DNA of 64,000 nucleotides from Pustulibacterium marinum (GCF_900116665.1 NZ_FPBK01000001.1:372001-436000), one strand, 5' to 3'; shown: positions 26,083 through 35,622, counted from the stretch's first letter. Notes: generated by a model from the letters alone, not told the origin. Numbers and translations are program-made.

Positions 26083-26108
26083 AAATCCCGGTTCGCCGGG
26101 ATTTTTTA
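26083..26108 (+). terminator. Terminator of the CHRD gene
   Basis: The stem aaatcccgg/ccgggattt is capped by a TTCG tetraloop and followed by TTTTTTAG. Confidence 0.9.
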
Positions 26109-26150
26109 GTTTATATGATAAAAGTCAGTTTCAAAAATGAATTTGTCTAC

Positions 26151-26158
26151 TATATTTG
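26151..26158 (+). promoter_or_regulatory. -7 promoter element (TATATTTG) 4 bp before an ATG
   Basis: An exact TAnnTTTG match that ends four bases before the ATG at 26163. The transcript should start at or within a base or two of the start codon. Confidence 0.55.
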
Positions 26159-26162
26159 ACCC

Positions 26163-26768
26163 ATGCAGACTTTACAAGTACATACATTATTGAAAGAGAG
26201 CATAGCGGAAGGTATGAGTTATGACGCATACCTTAGTTTGGTAGCTACATTGGTAGCTGAAGGAAAATCAACATCGAAAATTCCATCAGAAGAAATGTCG
26301 CTTTTCACCAAGCTAAATTACAAGCGGATGCTAAGACTGAACAAAACCATCAAAATAGATGGTAGAGATGAAGAGGTGATTGCCTCTTACAGTAAGAAGG
26401 TTACTTGGTTGGTACTTGTTGAAAGCTGGTGCGGTGACGCAGCACAAATTTTACCTATTGTTTACAAAGTGGCAGCTTTGAACAAGAATATCACCTTGAA
26501 GATTATTTTACGTGACGAAAACTTAGATGTGATGGATCTTTGTTTAACAAATGGAGCCCGTTCTATTCCTAAGCTTTTGGTCATTAATGAAGATTACGAA
26601 ATCATCAATGACTTTGGTCCCAGACCAGAGGCGGCTTTAAAGTTGGTTGATGATTTTAGAGAACAATACGGTAAACTTACACCGGAATTTAAGCAATTTT
26701 TACAATTGTGGTACAATAAGGATCGCGGTAAAAATACGGTCAAAGATCTTTTGCAATTAATGGTTTGA
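26163..26768 (+). CDS. Thioredoxin-family protein with CGDA active-site variant
   Basis: The 201-aa cytoplasmic protein has a thioredoxin fold (about 80-150: VTWLVLVESWCGDAAQILPI, then ARSIPKLLVIN with the cis-Pro) preceded by a helical N-terminus. The active site keeps one Cys (WCGDA) where thioredoxins have CxxC, so it cannot form the usual disulfide. This is characteristic of the Thioredoxin_9-like group. It may act as a monothiol reductant or as a binding fold. The start at 26163 gives the family's N-terminal helix. Confidence 0.85.
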   Translation: MQTLQVHTLLKESIAEGMSYDAYLSLVATLVAEGKSTSKIPSEEMSLFTKLNYKRMLRLNKTIKIDGRDEEVIASYSKKVTWLVLVESWCGDAAQILPIVYKVAALNKNITLKIILRDENLDVMDLCLTNGARSIPKLLVINEDYEIINDFGPRPEAALKLVDDFREQYGKLTPEFKQFLQLWYNKDRGKNTVKDLLQLMV

Positions 26769-26777
26769 TAGTAAGGT

Positions 26778-27527
26778 TCACTTTCCTTGAAAAAAATAAG
26801 TGATAGTGCCAATCTGCGATGTCTTTTGTGGATTGGCATTAAATTTTGCCTTCTTTGCGTAGTACATAGCGTTTTCTACTAAACATGCGTTGGTAGTAGT
26901 AGAACTGGCAATGTTTTGTTCCGTATCTGTGACGGTTCCGTTGTGATTTACTTTGATATTGATCACTACTTTTCCACCGGCTTCACATGTGTATACAGGA
27001 TTAGGAATTTTTTTCACAGCTATTCTATCTTTTAGAGAATAGGTGATAGTTGTAGCACGTCCACTTTTTTTATTTTGTTTCAATATTTTATCTGGATCTA
27101 CAGTTCCCAGGTTTTTTTGAGTAGCTCGTTTTCTTCGTTCAGCAGCTTTTTTAATACTCTCAATTCCTGTGTTTTCTGCAATAAGATCCTTTGAAATGTC
27201 TTCCTCATTTTCAATTGCTTCAGTTTCTTCCATCTCATCATTTTGATCCTCTTCGGATGGAGCTTCTAAAAATTCTTCAAGAGTTTGATAATTATTTTCG
27301 GCCGTCGTTGATGTTTTTATTTCCTTATTGATGGCTTGATGAGTGATTTTTTCTGGAATTTCTTCTTTTTCAGGAAGCTTCTCAGGTTCGGGTTCCATGA
27401 CCATTTCAACCACATATTGGTCTTCTTTTTTTACCTTATTTAGATTGATGGCATAAGAAAACACTATTACATTTAGTAATATGAGTGCAGAAATAATAAA
27501 CGCATAATGATTCTTATTCAATCGCAT
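26778..27527 (-). CDS. TonB-like energy transducer
   Basis: The 249-aa protein has a single N-terminal membrane helix (about 8-27), a long acidic, Pro/Glu-rich periplasmic linker (EPEPEKLPEKEEIPEK...) and a C-terminal TonB-like domain (KKIPNPVYTCEAGGKVVINI then KVNHNGTVTD ... YFFQGK). It probably links the inner-membrane motor to outer-membrane receptors. ExbB and ExbD genes are not in the window. It lies 55 bp downstream of truB on the same strand. Confidence 0.8.
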   Translation of the reverse strand: MRLNKNHYAFIISALILLNVIVFSYAINLNKVKKEDQYVVEMVMEPEPEKLPEKEEIPEKITHQAINKEIKTSTTAENNYQTLEEFLEAPSEEDQNDEMEETEAIENEEDISKDLIAENTGIESIKKAAERRKRATQKNLGTVDPDKILKQNKKSGRATTITYSLKDRIAVKKIPNPVYTCEAGGKVVINIKVNHNGTVTDTEQNIASSTTTNACLVENAMYYAKKAKFNANPQKTSQIGTITYFFQGK

Positions 27528-27582
27528 TGGATAAAAATAGAAAATCAGCTAATGTCTTCCTAACGAAGCGTTGTTAAGATAT

Positions 27583-28275
27583 TTATAATGTATGTAATTG
27601 ATTTACAAATTCTTCTGGAGAAATTGCATCAGAAACGTTGTAATCTCCAATTTTTGTACGGCGTAATTCCGAAAGGTAACCACCAGATTCTAGGGCTTTT
27701 CCAAAATCATTTGCTAACGATCGTATGTAGGTTCCTTTACTGCAAACTACTCTAAAAGATACTTTTGGCATTTCTATGGATGTGATTTCAAAAGTGTCAA
27801 TAGTAATTTTTCTAGAATTGATTTCTACTTCTTTCCCTTCACGTGCAAATTCATACAAGCGCTTACCGTCTTTCTTCAATGCTGAAAAAACAGGCGGATA
27901 TTGGTCTATTTCACCAATGAACTGGTTGGTAGTTTCTTTGATAAGATCTTTTGTAATATGGTCAATAGAAAAAGTTTGGTTCACTTCAGTTTCCATATCA
28001 TAAGATGGTGTAGTAGCGCCCAAAGTAATAGTGCCGGTATATTCTTTGATTTGGCCTTGCAATTCCGGAATTCTCTTCGTGAATTTTCCGGTACAGATAA
28101 TAAGCAAACCACTAGCAAGCGGATCCAAAGTACCAGCATGGCCCACTTTTATTTTTTTGAGTTTAAATTTCTTTTTAATGGCCCATTTAATCTTGTTCAC
28201 TGCATTAAAAGAAGTCCATGTAAGTGGCTTGTCTATTAATAGTATCTTACCTTCTTTAAAATCTTCCTCCTGCAT
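27583..28275 (-). CDS. truB: tRNA pseudouridine(55) synthase
   Basis: The 230-aa enzyme makes pseudouridine 55 in the T-loop of tRNA. The catalytic Asp is in GHAGTLDPLASGLLIICTGK. Other signatures are GKILLIDKPLTWTSFNAVNK, YPPVFSALKKDGKRLYEFAR and CSKGTYIRSLANDFG. Its ATG directly abuts the uppP stop codon (no intergenic base), so the two are translationally coupled. Confidence 0.97.
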   Translation of the reverse strand: MQEEDFKEGKILLIDKPLTWTSFNAVNKIKWAIKKKFKLKKIKVGHAGTLDPLASGLLIICTGKFTKRIPELQGQIKEYTGTITLGATTPSYDMETEVNQTFSIDHITKDLIKETTNQFIGEIDQYPPVFSALKKDGKRLYEFAREGKEVEINSRKITIDTFEITSIEMPKVSFRVVCSKGTYIRSLANDFGKALESGGYLSELRRTKIGDYNVSDAISPEEFVNQLHTL

Positions 28276-29061
28276 TTATACAATAATTAATGGCATTACA
28301 AAATAGTGAATCAACAAAATGGCTGCTCCTGCAAGAATACGGTAGTATCCAAATACTCTAAAACCATGTTTGCTCAAGTATCCAATAAAAGATTTGATAG
28401 CAATCATGGCTACTAGGAAACCAACTATGTTACCTATAATCAATAAATTTATTTGTTCTTGGTTTAGGGTAAAACCTTCTTGATAGTAATCAAATGATTT
28501 TTTTAATGTAGCTCCAAGCATCGTAGGAATGGCTAAGAAGAATGAAAATTCAGCAGCTACAGTTCTATTTAGTTTTTGAGTCATACCCCCAACTATGGTA
28601 GCGCCACTTCTAGATGTACCCGGTATCATTGCTAAACATTGAAAAAATCCAATTTTTAAAGCAGTCATATAAGATATTTCGGTTTCTTCACCATCACCAA
28701 ACCAATCGTCTACTTTGATAAGCAAAATACCTCCAATGATAAGTGAAATGGCTACAGTAATTGGGTTTTCTAGTAAACTATCTATAAGATCGCTAAGTAG
28801 AAGACCAAGTACCGCAGCAGGTAAAAAGGCTACAAATAATTTTTTATAGAAATCAATACTTTGAAAAAAGCGTTTGAAGTAAAGAATGATTACAGAAAAA
28901 ATAGTGCCTAATTGGATAACAATAGTAAATAGCTTAGTGAAATCATCTGATGCAATCCCAAAAAAGGAGGATGCAATGATCATGTGACCAGTTGAAGAAA
29001 CAGGTAAAAACTCTGTTAAACCTTCAATAATGGCCAGCACAATGGCTTCTAGATAGTTCAT
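28276..29061 (-). CDS. uppP: Undecaprenyl-diphosphate phosphatase
   Basis: The 261-aa inner-membrane enzyme (BacA/UppP family, about eight helices) recycles undecaprenyl pyrophosphate for cell-wall synthesis and gives bacitracin tolerance. Both active-site motifs are present: [17 protein letters not shown] (about 13-29) and [16 protein letters not shown] (about 145-160). The operon order is ftsX, DUF3098, uppP, truB, a recurrent arrangement in Bacteroidota. Confidence 0.96.
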   Translation of the reverse strand: MNYLEAIVLAIIEGLTEFLPVSSTGHMIIASSFFGIASDDFTKLFTIVIQLGTIFSVIILYFKRFFQSIDFYKKLFVAFLPAAVLGLLLSDLIDSLLENPITVAISLIIGGILLIKVDDWFGDGEETEISYMTALKIGFFQCLAMIPGTSRSGATIVGGMTQKLNRTVAAEFSFFLAIPTMLGATLKKSFDYYQEGFTLNQEQINLLIIGNIVGFLVAMIAIKSFIGYLSKHGFRVFGYYRILAGAAILLIHYFVMPLIIV

Positions 29062-29095
29062 GTAAAAGTGGGTTGTTAGTTAGTAGTCAGGTAAT

Positions 29096-29353
29096 TTATT
29101 TTTCTGTCTTTCGCTTATCCGGGTTGTACAAAATAGCAAATACTTCAATTCCAAAACCAATAAGAATTAAGGTTGGAGCCAATCGTATTCTTCTAAAGCT
29201 AAAAACATCTTCATTAAATACATTTGGGTCATCACTGGCACCGCCACTCATAAGTATAAAACCTAGCGCTATTACGGCCAATCCTATCAGCATAAACTGA
29301 TAGTTTTTCTTCTGAAATACAAAATTCTGTTTAACGGGTTTATTACTTTTCAT
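29096..29353 (-). CDS. DUF3098 family small membrane protein
   Basis: The 85-aa protein has two hydrophobic helices (about 16-34 and 54-72) separated by the conserved loop LMSGGASDDPNVFNEDVFSF RRIRLAPTLIL. It is a Bacteroidota-specific family always found beside ftsX and uppP, suggesting a cell-envelope role. It starts 19 bp after the ftsX stop. Confidence 0.88.
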   Translation of the reverse strand: MKSNKPVKQNFVFQKKNYQFMLIGLAVIALGFILMSGGASDDPNVFNEDVFSFRRIRLAPTLILIGFGIEVFAILYNPDKRKTEK

Positions 29354-29372
29354 AATGATTTTTTCAAGATAA

Positions 29373-30251
29373 TTAATAATACAGGTCGTCTGTTCTTAAA
29401 TTAAGAAAGCGCTGCGTTGCAAAAAAGGTACTTAACCAACTAATCAAAATACCAAATATAAAGATACCACCAAAAATGAACGAAACCATTTGTACGTCTT
29501 GTAGCAAGGCCAATTCGGGGTATTTTTGATCTAGAAAAGACATAATGGCCGTCATCACTGCAATGGCAATAATACTTCCTACAATACCTAGTTTAATATT
29601 GGTAGCAATAAATGGGCGTCTAATAAAACTCTTGGTAGCGCCCACCATTTGCATGGTTTTTATGATAAACCTTTTGGAATAGATAGAAAGTCTAATAGAT
29701 GAATTGATAAGTAATACGGCAATTAGCATTACAATACTGCTGGCTATCAAAATACCGTATGATATTTTTTTGACATTGTCATTAAGCAATGTTACCAGTG
29801 GAACATCATAAGAAACTTCATCTACAAAGGTATTTCCTTTAACTTCCAAGGCTATATCTGCTAGCTGTTCAGGAGTTACATAAGCTGCTTTAAGGTGAAT
29901 GTCTATAGAATTCTGCAAAGGATTATCTCCTAAAAACTCCACAAAATTTTCTCCTAAATCCTTCATGAGTACTTCCGCAGCTTCATCTTTGGAAACATAT
30001 TCAGCCGATTTGGTATAATCTGCTAAAGCTAAACTTTTTTGAAGTTGATCTATTTCTGTTTCTTTTGCTGTTTCTTTCAAATATACGGTTACGGCAACCT
30101 GTTCTTTAAAGTGGTTAACCAGTTTTTGCGTGTTTAAGATCAACAAGGCAAGTGTTCCCAGTAAAAACAAAACCAGCGCAATACTGATGGTTACTGAAAA
30201 ATAAGAAGAAATAAGTTTACGTTTTTGAAATTTGTCAAACGATGTACTCAT
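29373..30251 (-). CDS. ftsX: Cell-division permease-like protein FtsX
   Basis: The 292-aa protein has four membrane helices (about 18-38, 172-192, 220-240, 262-282) with a large extracytoplasmic loop after the first (about 45-165). A typical FtsX signature follows: QMVGATKSFIRRPFIATNIK. With FtsE it regulates peptidoglycan hydrolases at the septum. No ftsE is adjacent, as is usual in this phylum. It is the first gene of the ftsX-DUF3098-uppP-truB operon. Confidence 0.9.
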   Translation of the reverse strand: MSTSFDKFQKRKLISSYFSVTISIALVLFLLGTLALLILNTQKLVNHFKEQVAVTVYLKETAKETEIDQLQKSLALADYTKSAEYVSKDEAAEVLMKDLGENFVEFLGDNPLQNSIDIHLKAAYVTPEQLADIALEVKGNTFVDEVSYDVPLVTLLNDNVKKISYGILIASSIVMLIAVLLINSSIRLSIYSKRFIIKTMQMVGATKSFIRRPFIATNIKLGIVGSIIAIAVMTAIMSFLDQKYPELALLQDVQMVSFIFGGIFIFGILISWLSTFFATQRFLNLRTDDLYY

Positions 30252-30489
30252 AGAATTTTTGTGCGTGTCTTATAAGTTTTTGTAAAAGTACTAAAGTAAA
30301 ATAAAACTTTAGTTGCTATTTAAACATTCCTATAGAAACTTTATTGTTCATTGGGAGTTATGATAGCAGTGTTTTACTTTTTTAAGTAGATGATGGTATT
30401 ACATGGTTAACTGAAGTTTACGAAAACGTAAGAGTGTTAAAGAATCAATATAATTATGAATTTATCAAAACTGATTTATTTAAAAGTGT

Positions 30490-30497
30490 TAGTTTTG
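30490..30497 (+). promoter_or_regulatory. -7 promoter element (TAGTTTTG) of the 30543 gene
   Basis: An exact TAnnTTTG match, 45 bp before the ATG. The rest of the 290-bp divergent gap to ftsX shows no gene. Confidence 0.5.
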
Positions 30498-30542
30498 TGT
30501 AGTTTTCAAAATAACCACAACTAAAATTAGAAAATCACAATC

Positions 30543-30980
30543 ATGAGATTAACTGCTTCATTTAACGAAAATACCTGTGTAGTGAAAAGTATTTCCGGCA
30601 GTGTATTTGGAGAAATTGAATACGAAGATAAAGTAACCTTCACCAATTGTATTTTTAAGAGTTCACAACGAATTTTACATTTAGAACAAAGTACCATGTT
30701 CAAAAGCGTGAGAAAAGTTACCGAAGAAGGAAACTCGGTATACACAACGCAACGAAATACTTGGAGCGGTGCTACGGCGATTGAACCATTAGATTACCGT
30801 GTAGTGGATGCTAGTGAAAAGGAACCTACCAAATTAACAGATGCTGATGGTCATCGTTTACTAACGATAAAAAATGATATGCCTGGTGTTGCTAGAAAAA
30901 GTATGTCACTGGAAGTCTCTACAGATGTGGATCCTGTGTTGATCTTGTTAACACTTCATCAACACATTTTGGGGAGTTAA
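30543..30980 (+). CDS. Uncharacterised protein, beta-rich with C-terminal hydrophobic helix
   Basis: I do not recognise this 145-aa protein. It has no signal peptide. It alternates short strands (ENTCVVKSISGSVFGEIEYE, KVTFTNCIFKSSQRILHLEQ) and ends with a hydrophobic helix (VDPVLILLTLHQHILG). This layout (a 12-strand-like barrel around a buried C-terminal helix) resembles the tubby/LURP-one/scramblase fold, but that is a guess from pattern alone. It stands alone with its own promoter and terminator. Confidence 0.7.
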   Translation: MRLTASFNENTCVVKSISGSVFGEIEYEDKVTFTNCIFKSSQRILHLEQSTMFKSVRKVTEEGNSVYTTQRNTWSGATAIEPLDYRVVDASEKEPTKLTDADGHRLLTIKNDMPGVARKSMSLEVSTDVDPVLILLTLHQHILGS

Positions 30981-31001
30981 AAAGTATCTGTAATCATATA
31001 T

Positions 31002-31029
31002 CAGCTGCCTATAAGGGCAGCTTTTTTTT
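31002..31029 (+). terminator. Terminator of the 30543 gene
   Basis: The stem agctgccct/agggcagct is followed by eight or more T. Confidence 0.85.
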
Positions 31030-31175
31030 TAAAGTAATTTAAAAATTTGGGTTATCATTTAGAGAAATTCCATCGGTGACATTCTGTAAAGTTCATAAAA
31101 GATTAAATTGAAAAGTATGTATGTCACAGGTGTTTAAAGTTGATATTAGTTTTCTGTCTCCTATAAAAAAACTAG

Positions 31176-31183
31176 TATATTTG
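31176..31183 (+). promoter_or_regulatory. -7 promoter element (TATATTTG) of the 31204 gene
   Basis: An exact TAnnTTTG match, 20 bp before the ATG. Confidence 0.5.
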
Positions 31184-31203
31184 TATTTCAAAAGTATAAA
31201 TTA

Positions 31204-31620
31204 ATGAAAACTAGTTACTACCAAACGTTATTTAAAAAAGTGCTTCGTTTTACTGGAGTGATAAGTATGATTGTTGCAATGGTTTTTGCTTACAGACCAA
31301 TGTTTACAGGTGATGGCAAGCAATACAGCAATTTAGTATTTATTTTATTGGGGTTAAGTTCTGTGTTTTTAGCCTTGGGGAGTAACCGTGAGTTTTCGAT
31401 AGTAAACAGCTTGTTGAGTAAATTTCCGGCAATCTATTCTAAAGCAAAATCTGTAATAGTAATAGTGTATGCTATTGCTGTAATAATGGTTCTTGTAATG
31501 GGAATTGTAGGTGTTTTTTCAAGCACGCAAAATTCATTCACTTCAATAGGAACTGGTTTCTTGATTTTTGGTTTAGGAGGTTTGGTGATGCTGAATAATA
31601 TGTTGGTGTCTAAAGATTAA
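31204..31620 (+). CDS. Uncharacterised four-helix membrane protein
   Basis: The 138-aa protein has four hydrophobic segments (about 15-31, 41-58, 80-102, 115-133) and short loops. No family is recognised. It lies upstream of another membrane protein on the same strand, but a -7 box between them suggests separate transcripts. Confidence 0.7.
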   Translation: MKTSYYQTLFKKVLRFTGVISMIVAMVFAYRPMFTGDGKQYSNLVFILLGLSSVFLALGSNREFSIVNSLLSKFPAIYSKAKSVIVIVYAIAVIMVLVMGIVGVFSSTQNSFTSIGTGFLIFGLGGLVMLNNMLVSKD

Positions 31621-31725
31621 CTGCATAGTTGTCTGGTTTATTGTTTATTTTTAAAGGTAAACCTGATTCTTATCATTGTAAGTTCCGAAAAGCTTTTTGA
31701 GCCATAATCATGGTAGTGGGTTATG

Positions 31726-31733
31726 TATATTTG
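31726..31733 (+). promoter_or_regulatory. -7 promoter element (TATATTTG) of the 31764 gene
   Basis: An exact TAnnTTTG match. It lies downstream of a possible ATG at 31710, which favours the ATG at 31764 as the real start. Confidence 0.5.
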
Positions 31734-31763
31734 TTTAGAATTAATATAAATAACCATTCAGCT

Positions 31764-32627
31764 ATGAGGCATCATCCAGTTAAAATAGGAATTATTTCAT
31801 TCTTTATAGTTTTATTTTTTATGCCAATAGGGCATGCTTTAATGGTACTTACCGATGTATTGTTACAAGAGCAAAAGTTATCTGGAGCATTCTTTATTGG
31901 ATTTTTGGGTTGTTTGTTACTTTTTATAAGCATTAATAGAGAGTTAAAATCTGCAACAGCTACGTTGTTAGGATTGCTGGCAGGAGTGTTGGTGTGGACT
32001 GGTTGGATAGAGTTTTCGTTCGTTTGGATTGCTGAAAAATTAAGTACACCTGCCTTAGTACAAAATGGCGTAGTGGTTACAAAACCAGAATATTTGCTAA
32101 TGCCTTCTTCTTTAGGTTTACTAGGAGCCTTTAGCTTGTTTTATTTATTTACATCCAGTAAGTGTCAGTTTTTTAATTGGTTTCAGAAGCGTTTACATAT
32201 CAAAAAACATATTAAACAGAAAGAAAAGGGAAAACCAGTAGCAGTAATTACCTTCATAGAAACCATTATGATTCTTTGGGTGTTTTATATGGTATTGTTA
32301 TTTGTTTATGATGATGGAATTTTTGGTGATCAGCATCCGGTTACATATCTGGTAGCATTTGGTTCGCTGGTGTGGTCTGGGTATTTGCTGCCGAAGTTAC
32401 TTCGTATTCAAAAGTTTGATTATGCGATTCGATATGCTATTCCTACTGTGATTATTTTCTGGAACTTTGTAGAAATTCTAGGACGTTGGAATTTGTTTAA
32501 GGAAGTTTGGATTCATCCTTTGGAGTATTGGAAAGAGTTACTAGGTATTGCAATTGTATTGCTGGGTTTTGTTGCGTATTATCTTCGGAAAACGCAATTT
32601 ACTAAACGTGATAAATTATTGATATAG
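31764..32627 (+). CDS. Uncharacterised polytopic membrane protein
   Basis: The product (287 aa from the ATG at 31764) has about eight hydrophobic segments and no recognised motif. A basic cytoplasmic stretch (FQKRLHIKKHIKQKEKGKP) sits near the middle. Residues such as Asp/His in VYDDGIFGDQHPVTYLV and several Trp/Glu in or next to helices could be functional, but I cannot assign a role. The alternative ATG at 31710 would add 18 residues upstream of the likely promoter. Confidence 0.7.
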   Translation: MRHHPVKIGIISFFIVLFFMPIGHALMVLTDVLLQEQKLSGAFFIGFLGCLLLFISINRELKSATATLLGLLAGVLVWTGWIEFSFVWIAEKLSTPALVQNGVVVTKPEYLLMPSSLGLLGAFSLFYLFTSSKCQFFNWFQKRLHIKKHIKQKEKGKPVAVITFIETIMILWVFYMVLLFVYDDGIFGDQHPVTYLVAFGSLVWSGYLLPKLLRIQKFDYAIRYAIPTVIIFWNFVEILGRWNLFKEVWIHPLEYWKELLGIAIVLLGFVAYYLRKTQFTKRDKLLI

Positions 32628-32700
32628 TTATTTTTAAGATAGGATGCACATTGAAGAGACCTAAAAATTATCAAGAGGTAGTGCAATGAGTATTCAATTA

Positions 32701-32737
32701 AAAAGCCGTTAGATAGCATTATCTAACGGCTTTTTAT
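32701..32737. terminator. Bidirectional terminator between the 31764 gene and a TonB receptor gene
   Basis: A 15-bp perfect stem (aaaagccgttagata/tatctaacggctttt) with a 4-nt loop has A and T runs on both sides. It can end both facing transcripts. Confidence 0.9.
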
Positions 32738-32760
32738 TTATTAAAGGAATCTCTCTTCTC

Positions 32761-35586
32761 TTAGAAAGACAAGCTATATCCTAAGTTAAATGTTGTACCT
32801 GGTGAACGGAACGAGAAGTTTTGGTTTTCTGCTCTGTAAGATTCGTATTCACTTTCTCTATCATCACCTAAGATGTTTTCAATCTTTAAAGTGATTTTTG
32901 ATTTTTGCTCTTTATCAAGTGTTTTAGAGAAGTTAAAGTTTAAGCTATTAAAAGGAACAGAGTAAACATCAGGAATTAAACCTGCACTACCTACAACTTC
33001 CAAAGTTTTTCCTTGAACATTGTAGAAAACACCTGTTACAAGACCAAGATCGCTATTGTTATAGTTTAATCCTGTATTGATCAAGTATGGAGATTGCCCT
33101 TGTAAGCTTCTGTTTCTATCTACACTTTCTCCATCTTTTAAGAAAGATGTTCTAGCACTGTATTCCTGATCTGCCATTTTAAGTTTAGAGTCCATCACAG
33201 AAACGTTTACGTTTAAGCTTAAGTTCTCCAATCCTTTTGTAATGAAACCAAGATTTTTACGAGCTTCTAATTCTATACCTACAACACTAGCAGACTCAGA
33301 GTTACGAGGTGTAATTTGGTCTGGAACTGTTTGATCGTAAGCAACAATTTCGATAGGGTTTTTAAAATCTTTATAGAAACCACTAATAGCAAACATTTGA
33401 GCGTTGTTTCCAAAAAATTCGTATCGTAAATCGAAGTTATTCATGTAAGAAGGATCTAAATCTAAGTTACCTAAGAACATTAAACCAGTTAAAAGATCTC
33501 TAATCTGTACAGACGATTTTTCTTTAAAACTTGGTCTTGCTGTAGTTCTGTAGTAAGATGCTCTTACGTTTGACTTGTCATTTACACTATAAATTAAGTT
33601 AGCAGAAGGGAAAAGATCTAGTACATCAATTACTTTTTCGTTATTGAAGTAAGTATCATTTGTTCCTGTTCCTGTAAAGAAGGTAGTGTAATATTCAGCT
33701 CTTAAACCAATAACTGCTTTTAGCGATTCTGAAAAGCTAAATTCATCAGAAATATAAGCTGCTGCTGTATTTTGATTTGCTTCAAAATCATTTACATCTT
33801 GGTAGCTAGCTCTAAAATAAGATCCTGATTGATTTTCTGGAGTCCAAATGTTTTCATCTGCTAAAATAGCATCTGGGTTACCATTAAAAATTTCAGTATT
33901 AAAGTTCGCTGTGAAGTTGGTATAGAAAGTACTAATTAAGTAATCTCTCTTCTTATAACTATACAATCCACCAAATTTAAGATTTGATTTTCTATCAAAT
34001 AAAGTATGGCTTTTAGTAAAATCTAATTTACCTATTAAATCTGTCTCTGTTAAATCTCTCCAGATTCTGGCTGGGTAACCTGCATCAGAACTAATTTGGT
34101 AAGTTCCGTCTCCGTTATCAATAAATGTTGTTTGTCTTGCATCTTTATCTTGTACGCTTGTAAAAGTTGGAGAAATATTCCATTCTGTTGTGAAAGATGT
34201 ATCCTCCGAAACATGCTTACCAGAAAGTAACAAGTTTGTAATAGATCTTTGGTTGTATTCCAAATAGTTTTTAATGGCATCAACTCGGTTAGAAACGTTG
34301 GTTGTTTGGGTATAAACTGCTGCGTTATCTTCTCCGTTTTGAATATGTAAAACGTTGAATTTGTATTTTGATTTTTCAGTTTTATACGACAATCCTGCTA
34401 AACCAGATAAAAGCACTGTGTTTTGAGCAGAAGCACCAGTTCTTAAACGATCTGATCGTAAATCATACAAATCAGATTCTGACCATTTTAGATAGATTCC
34501 GTTTTCGAAATTATCATAAAAAGTAGTTTTGTTTTTGTAATCGATAGAAGCAATTAATCCTAATTTATTTTCACCAACATTAAATTGGTTACCATAGCTA
34601 TATCCTATTCCAAAATTTGGTAAAGAGGTTGTTTTTTTAGCTGCCAAGTTAGAGTTGAAAGCACGTGTTAAAATAACAACATCCTGAGGATTGTTATAGC
34701 TTGTAGGTCTTGGTAAGTTTGTATTTGGTGTTAGACTGATAGGAATATCTCTTGTTCCGTCATCAAAACCTAAAAAGTCTGTTGCACCTCCATCATAACT
34801 CAAATAATCACTATTTAAATGCATATCTGGGTTATACCCTAAAGACATTGAAATAGATTGATGCTTTTGAGAAGGGAAGTCTTTTGTGATAATGTTTACA
34901 ACACCACCTGTAAAATCTGCAGGTAGATCTGCAGAGGCAGATTTTGTAACAATAATGTTTTCTAAAATACTCGTTGGAAAAATATCCATCTGAACGGTAT
35001 TCTTGTCTGGGTCTAAACCAGGAATATCCATTCCATTTAAGATAGATTTTGTATAACGGTCACCTAAACCTCTTACATATACATATTTTCCTCCTTGAAC
35101 AGAAACTCCGGGAACTGTTTTAATAGCAGATGCAATACTTGATGCACCAGTTTTTTTAATACCTTCCAAAGAAAGTCCGTCCATTAAGGTTACAGATTTT
35201 TTCTGAATATTTAATACAGAAGCCTCTGTGTTTTTACGAACACTTGTTGTAATCACTACTTCATCTAACATAGCAGATGCAGGATTAAGTGTTACGTTGA
35301 TTTCGGTAGCTTTATTAGCTTCCACAACTACACCGGTAATTTCTTTTGTTTCATAACCTACAAAAGAGAACACCAAAGTATAGGTTCCAGGTTCTACATC
35401 TAAAGAATACACACCATCAAAATCCGATGTGGCTCCGTTAGCATCTCCTTTGATAACAACATTTGCATAAGGCAAAATATCGTTGAACTCACCATCCATA
35501 ATTTTACCTGTTACTTTTCCTAGTTGGGCCGACATGAACTGAGGAAGAGCGATGATAGCTAATAAAAATAAATACTTCTTAAACAT
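32761..35586 (-). CDS. TonB-dependent outer-membrane receptor
   Basis: The 941-aa receptor has a signal peptide (about 1-20), a carboxypeptidase-regulatory-like domain (about 22-105; GKVTGKIMDGEFNDILPYAN), a plug domain (about 125-235; SIASAIKTVPGVSVQGGKYV, GLGDRYTKSILNGMDIPG) and a barrel with aromatic C-terminus (NLGYSLSF). It follows a lipoprotein gene on the same strand, separated by a 13-bp-stem hairpin. The ligand is not evident. Confidence 0.88.
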   Translation of the reverse strand: MFKKYLFLLAIIALPQFMSAQLGKVTGKIMDGEFNDILPYANVVIKGDANGATSDFDGVYSLDVEPGTYTLVFSFVGYETKEITGVVVEANKATEINVTLNPASAMLDEVVITTSVRKNTEASVLNIQKKSVTLMDGLSLEGIKKTGASSIASAIKTVPGVSVQGGKYVYVRGLGDRYTKSILNGMDIPGLDPDKNTVQMDIFPTSILENIIVTKSASADLPADFTGGVVNIITKDFPSQKHQSISMSLGYNPDMHLNSDYLSYDGGATDFLGFDDGTRDIPISLTPNTNLPRPTSYNNPQDVVILTRAFNSNLAAKKTTSLPNFGIGYSYGNQFNVGENKLGLIASIDYKNKTTFYDNFENGIYLKWSESDLYDLRSDRLRTGASAQNTVLLSGLAGLSYKTEKSKYKFNVLHIQNGEDNAAVYTQTTNVSNRVDAIKNYLEYNQRSITNLLLSGKHVSEDTSFTTEWNISPTFTSVQDKDARQTTFIDNGDGTYQISSDAGYPARIWRDLTETDLIGKLDFTKSHTLFDRKSNLKFGGLYSYKKRDYLISTFYTNFTANFNTEIFNGNPDAILADENIWTPENQSGSYFRASYQDVNDFEANQNTAAAYISDEFSFSESLKAVIGLRAEYYTTFFTGTGTNDTYFNNEKVIDVLDLFPSANLIYSVNDKSNVRASYYRTTARPSFKEKSSVQIRDLLTGLMFLGNLDLDPSYMNNFDLRYEFFGNNAQMFAISGFYKDFKNPIEIVAYDQTVPDQITPRNSESASVVGIELEARKNLGFITKGLENLSLNVNVSVMDSKLKMADQEYSARTSFLKDGESVDRNRSLQGQSPYLINTGLNYNNSDLGLVTGVFYNVQGKTLEVVGSAGLIPDVYSVPFNSLNFNFSKTLDKEQKSKITLKIENILGDDRESEYESYRAENQNFSFRSPGTTFNLGYSLSF

Positions 35587-35622
35587 AAAGCAGTTGTAAT
35601 GAAATTTGTTATTTTATAAAGT

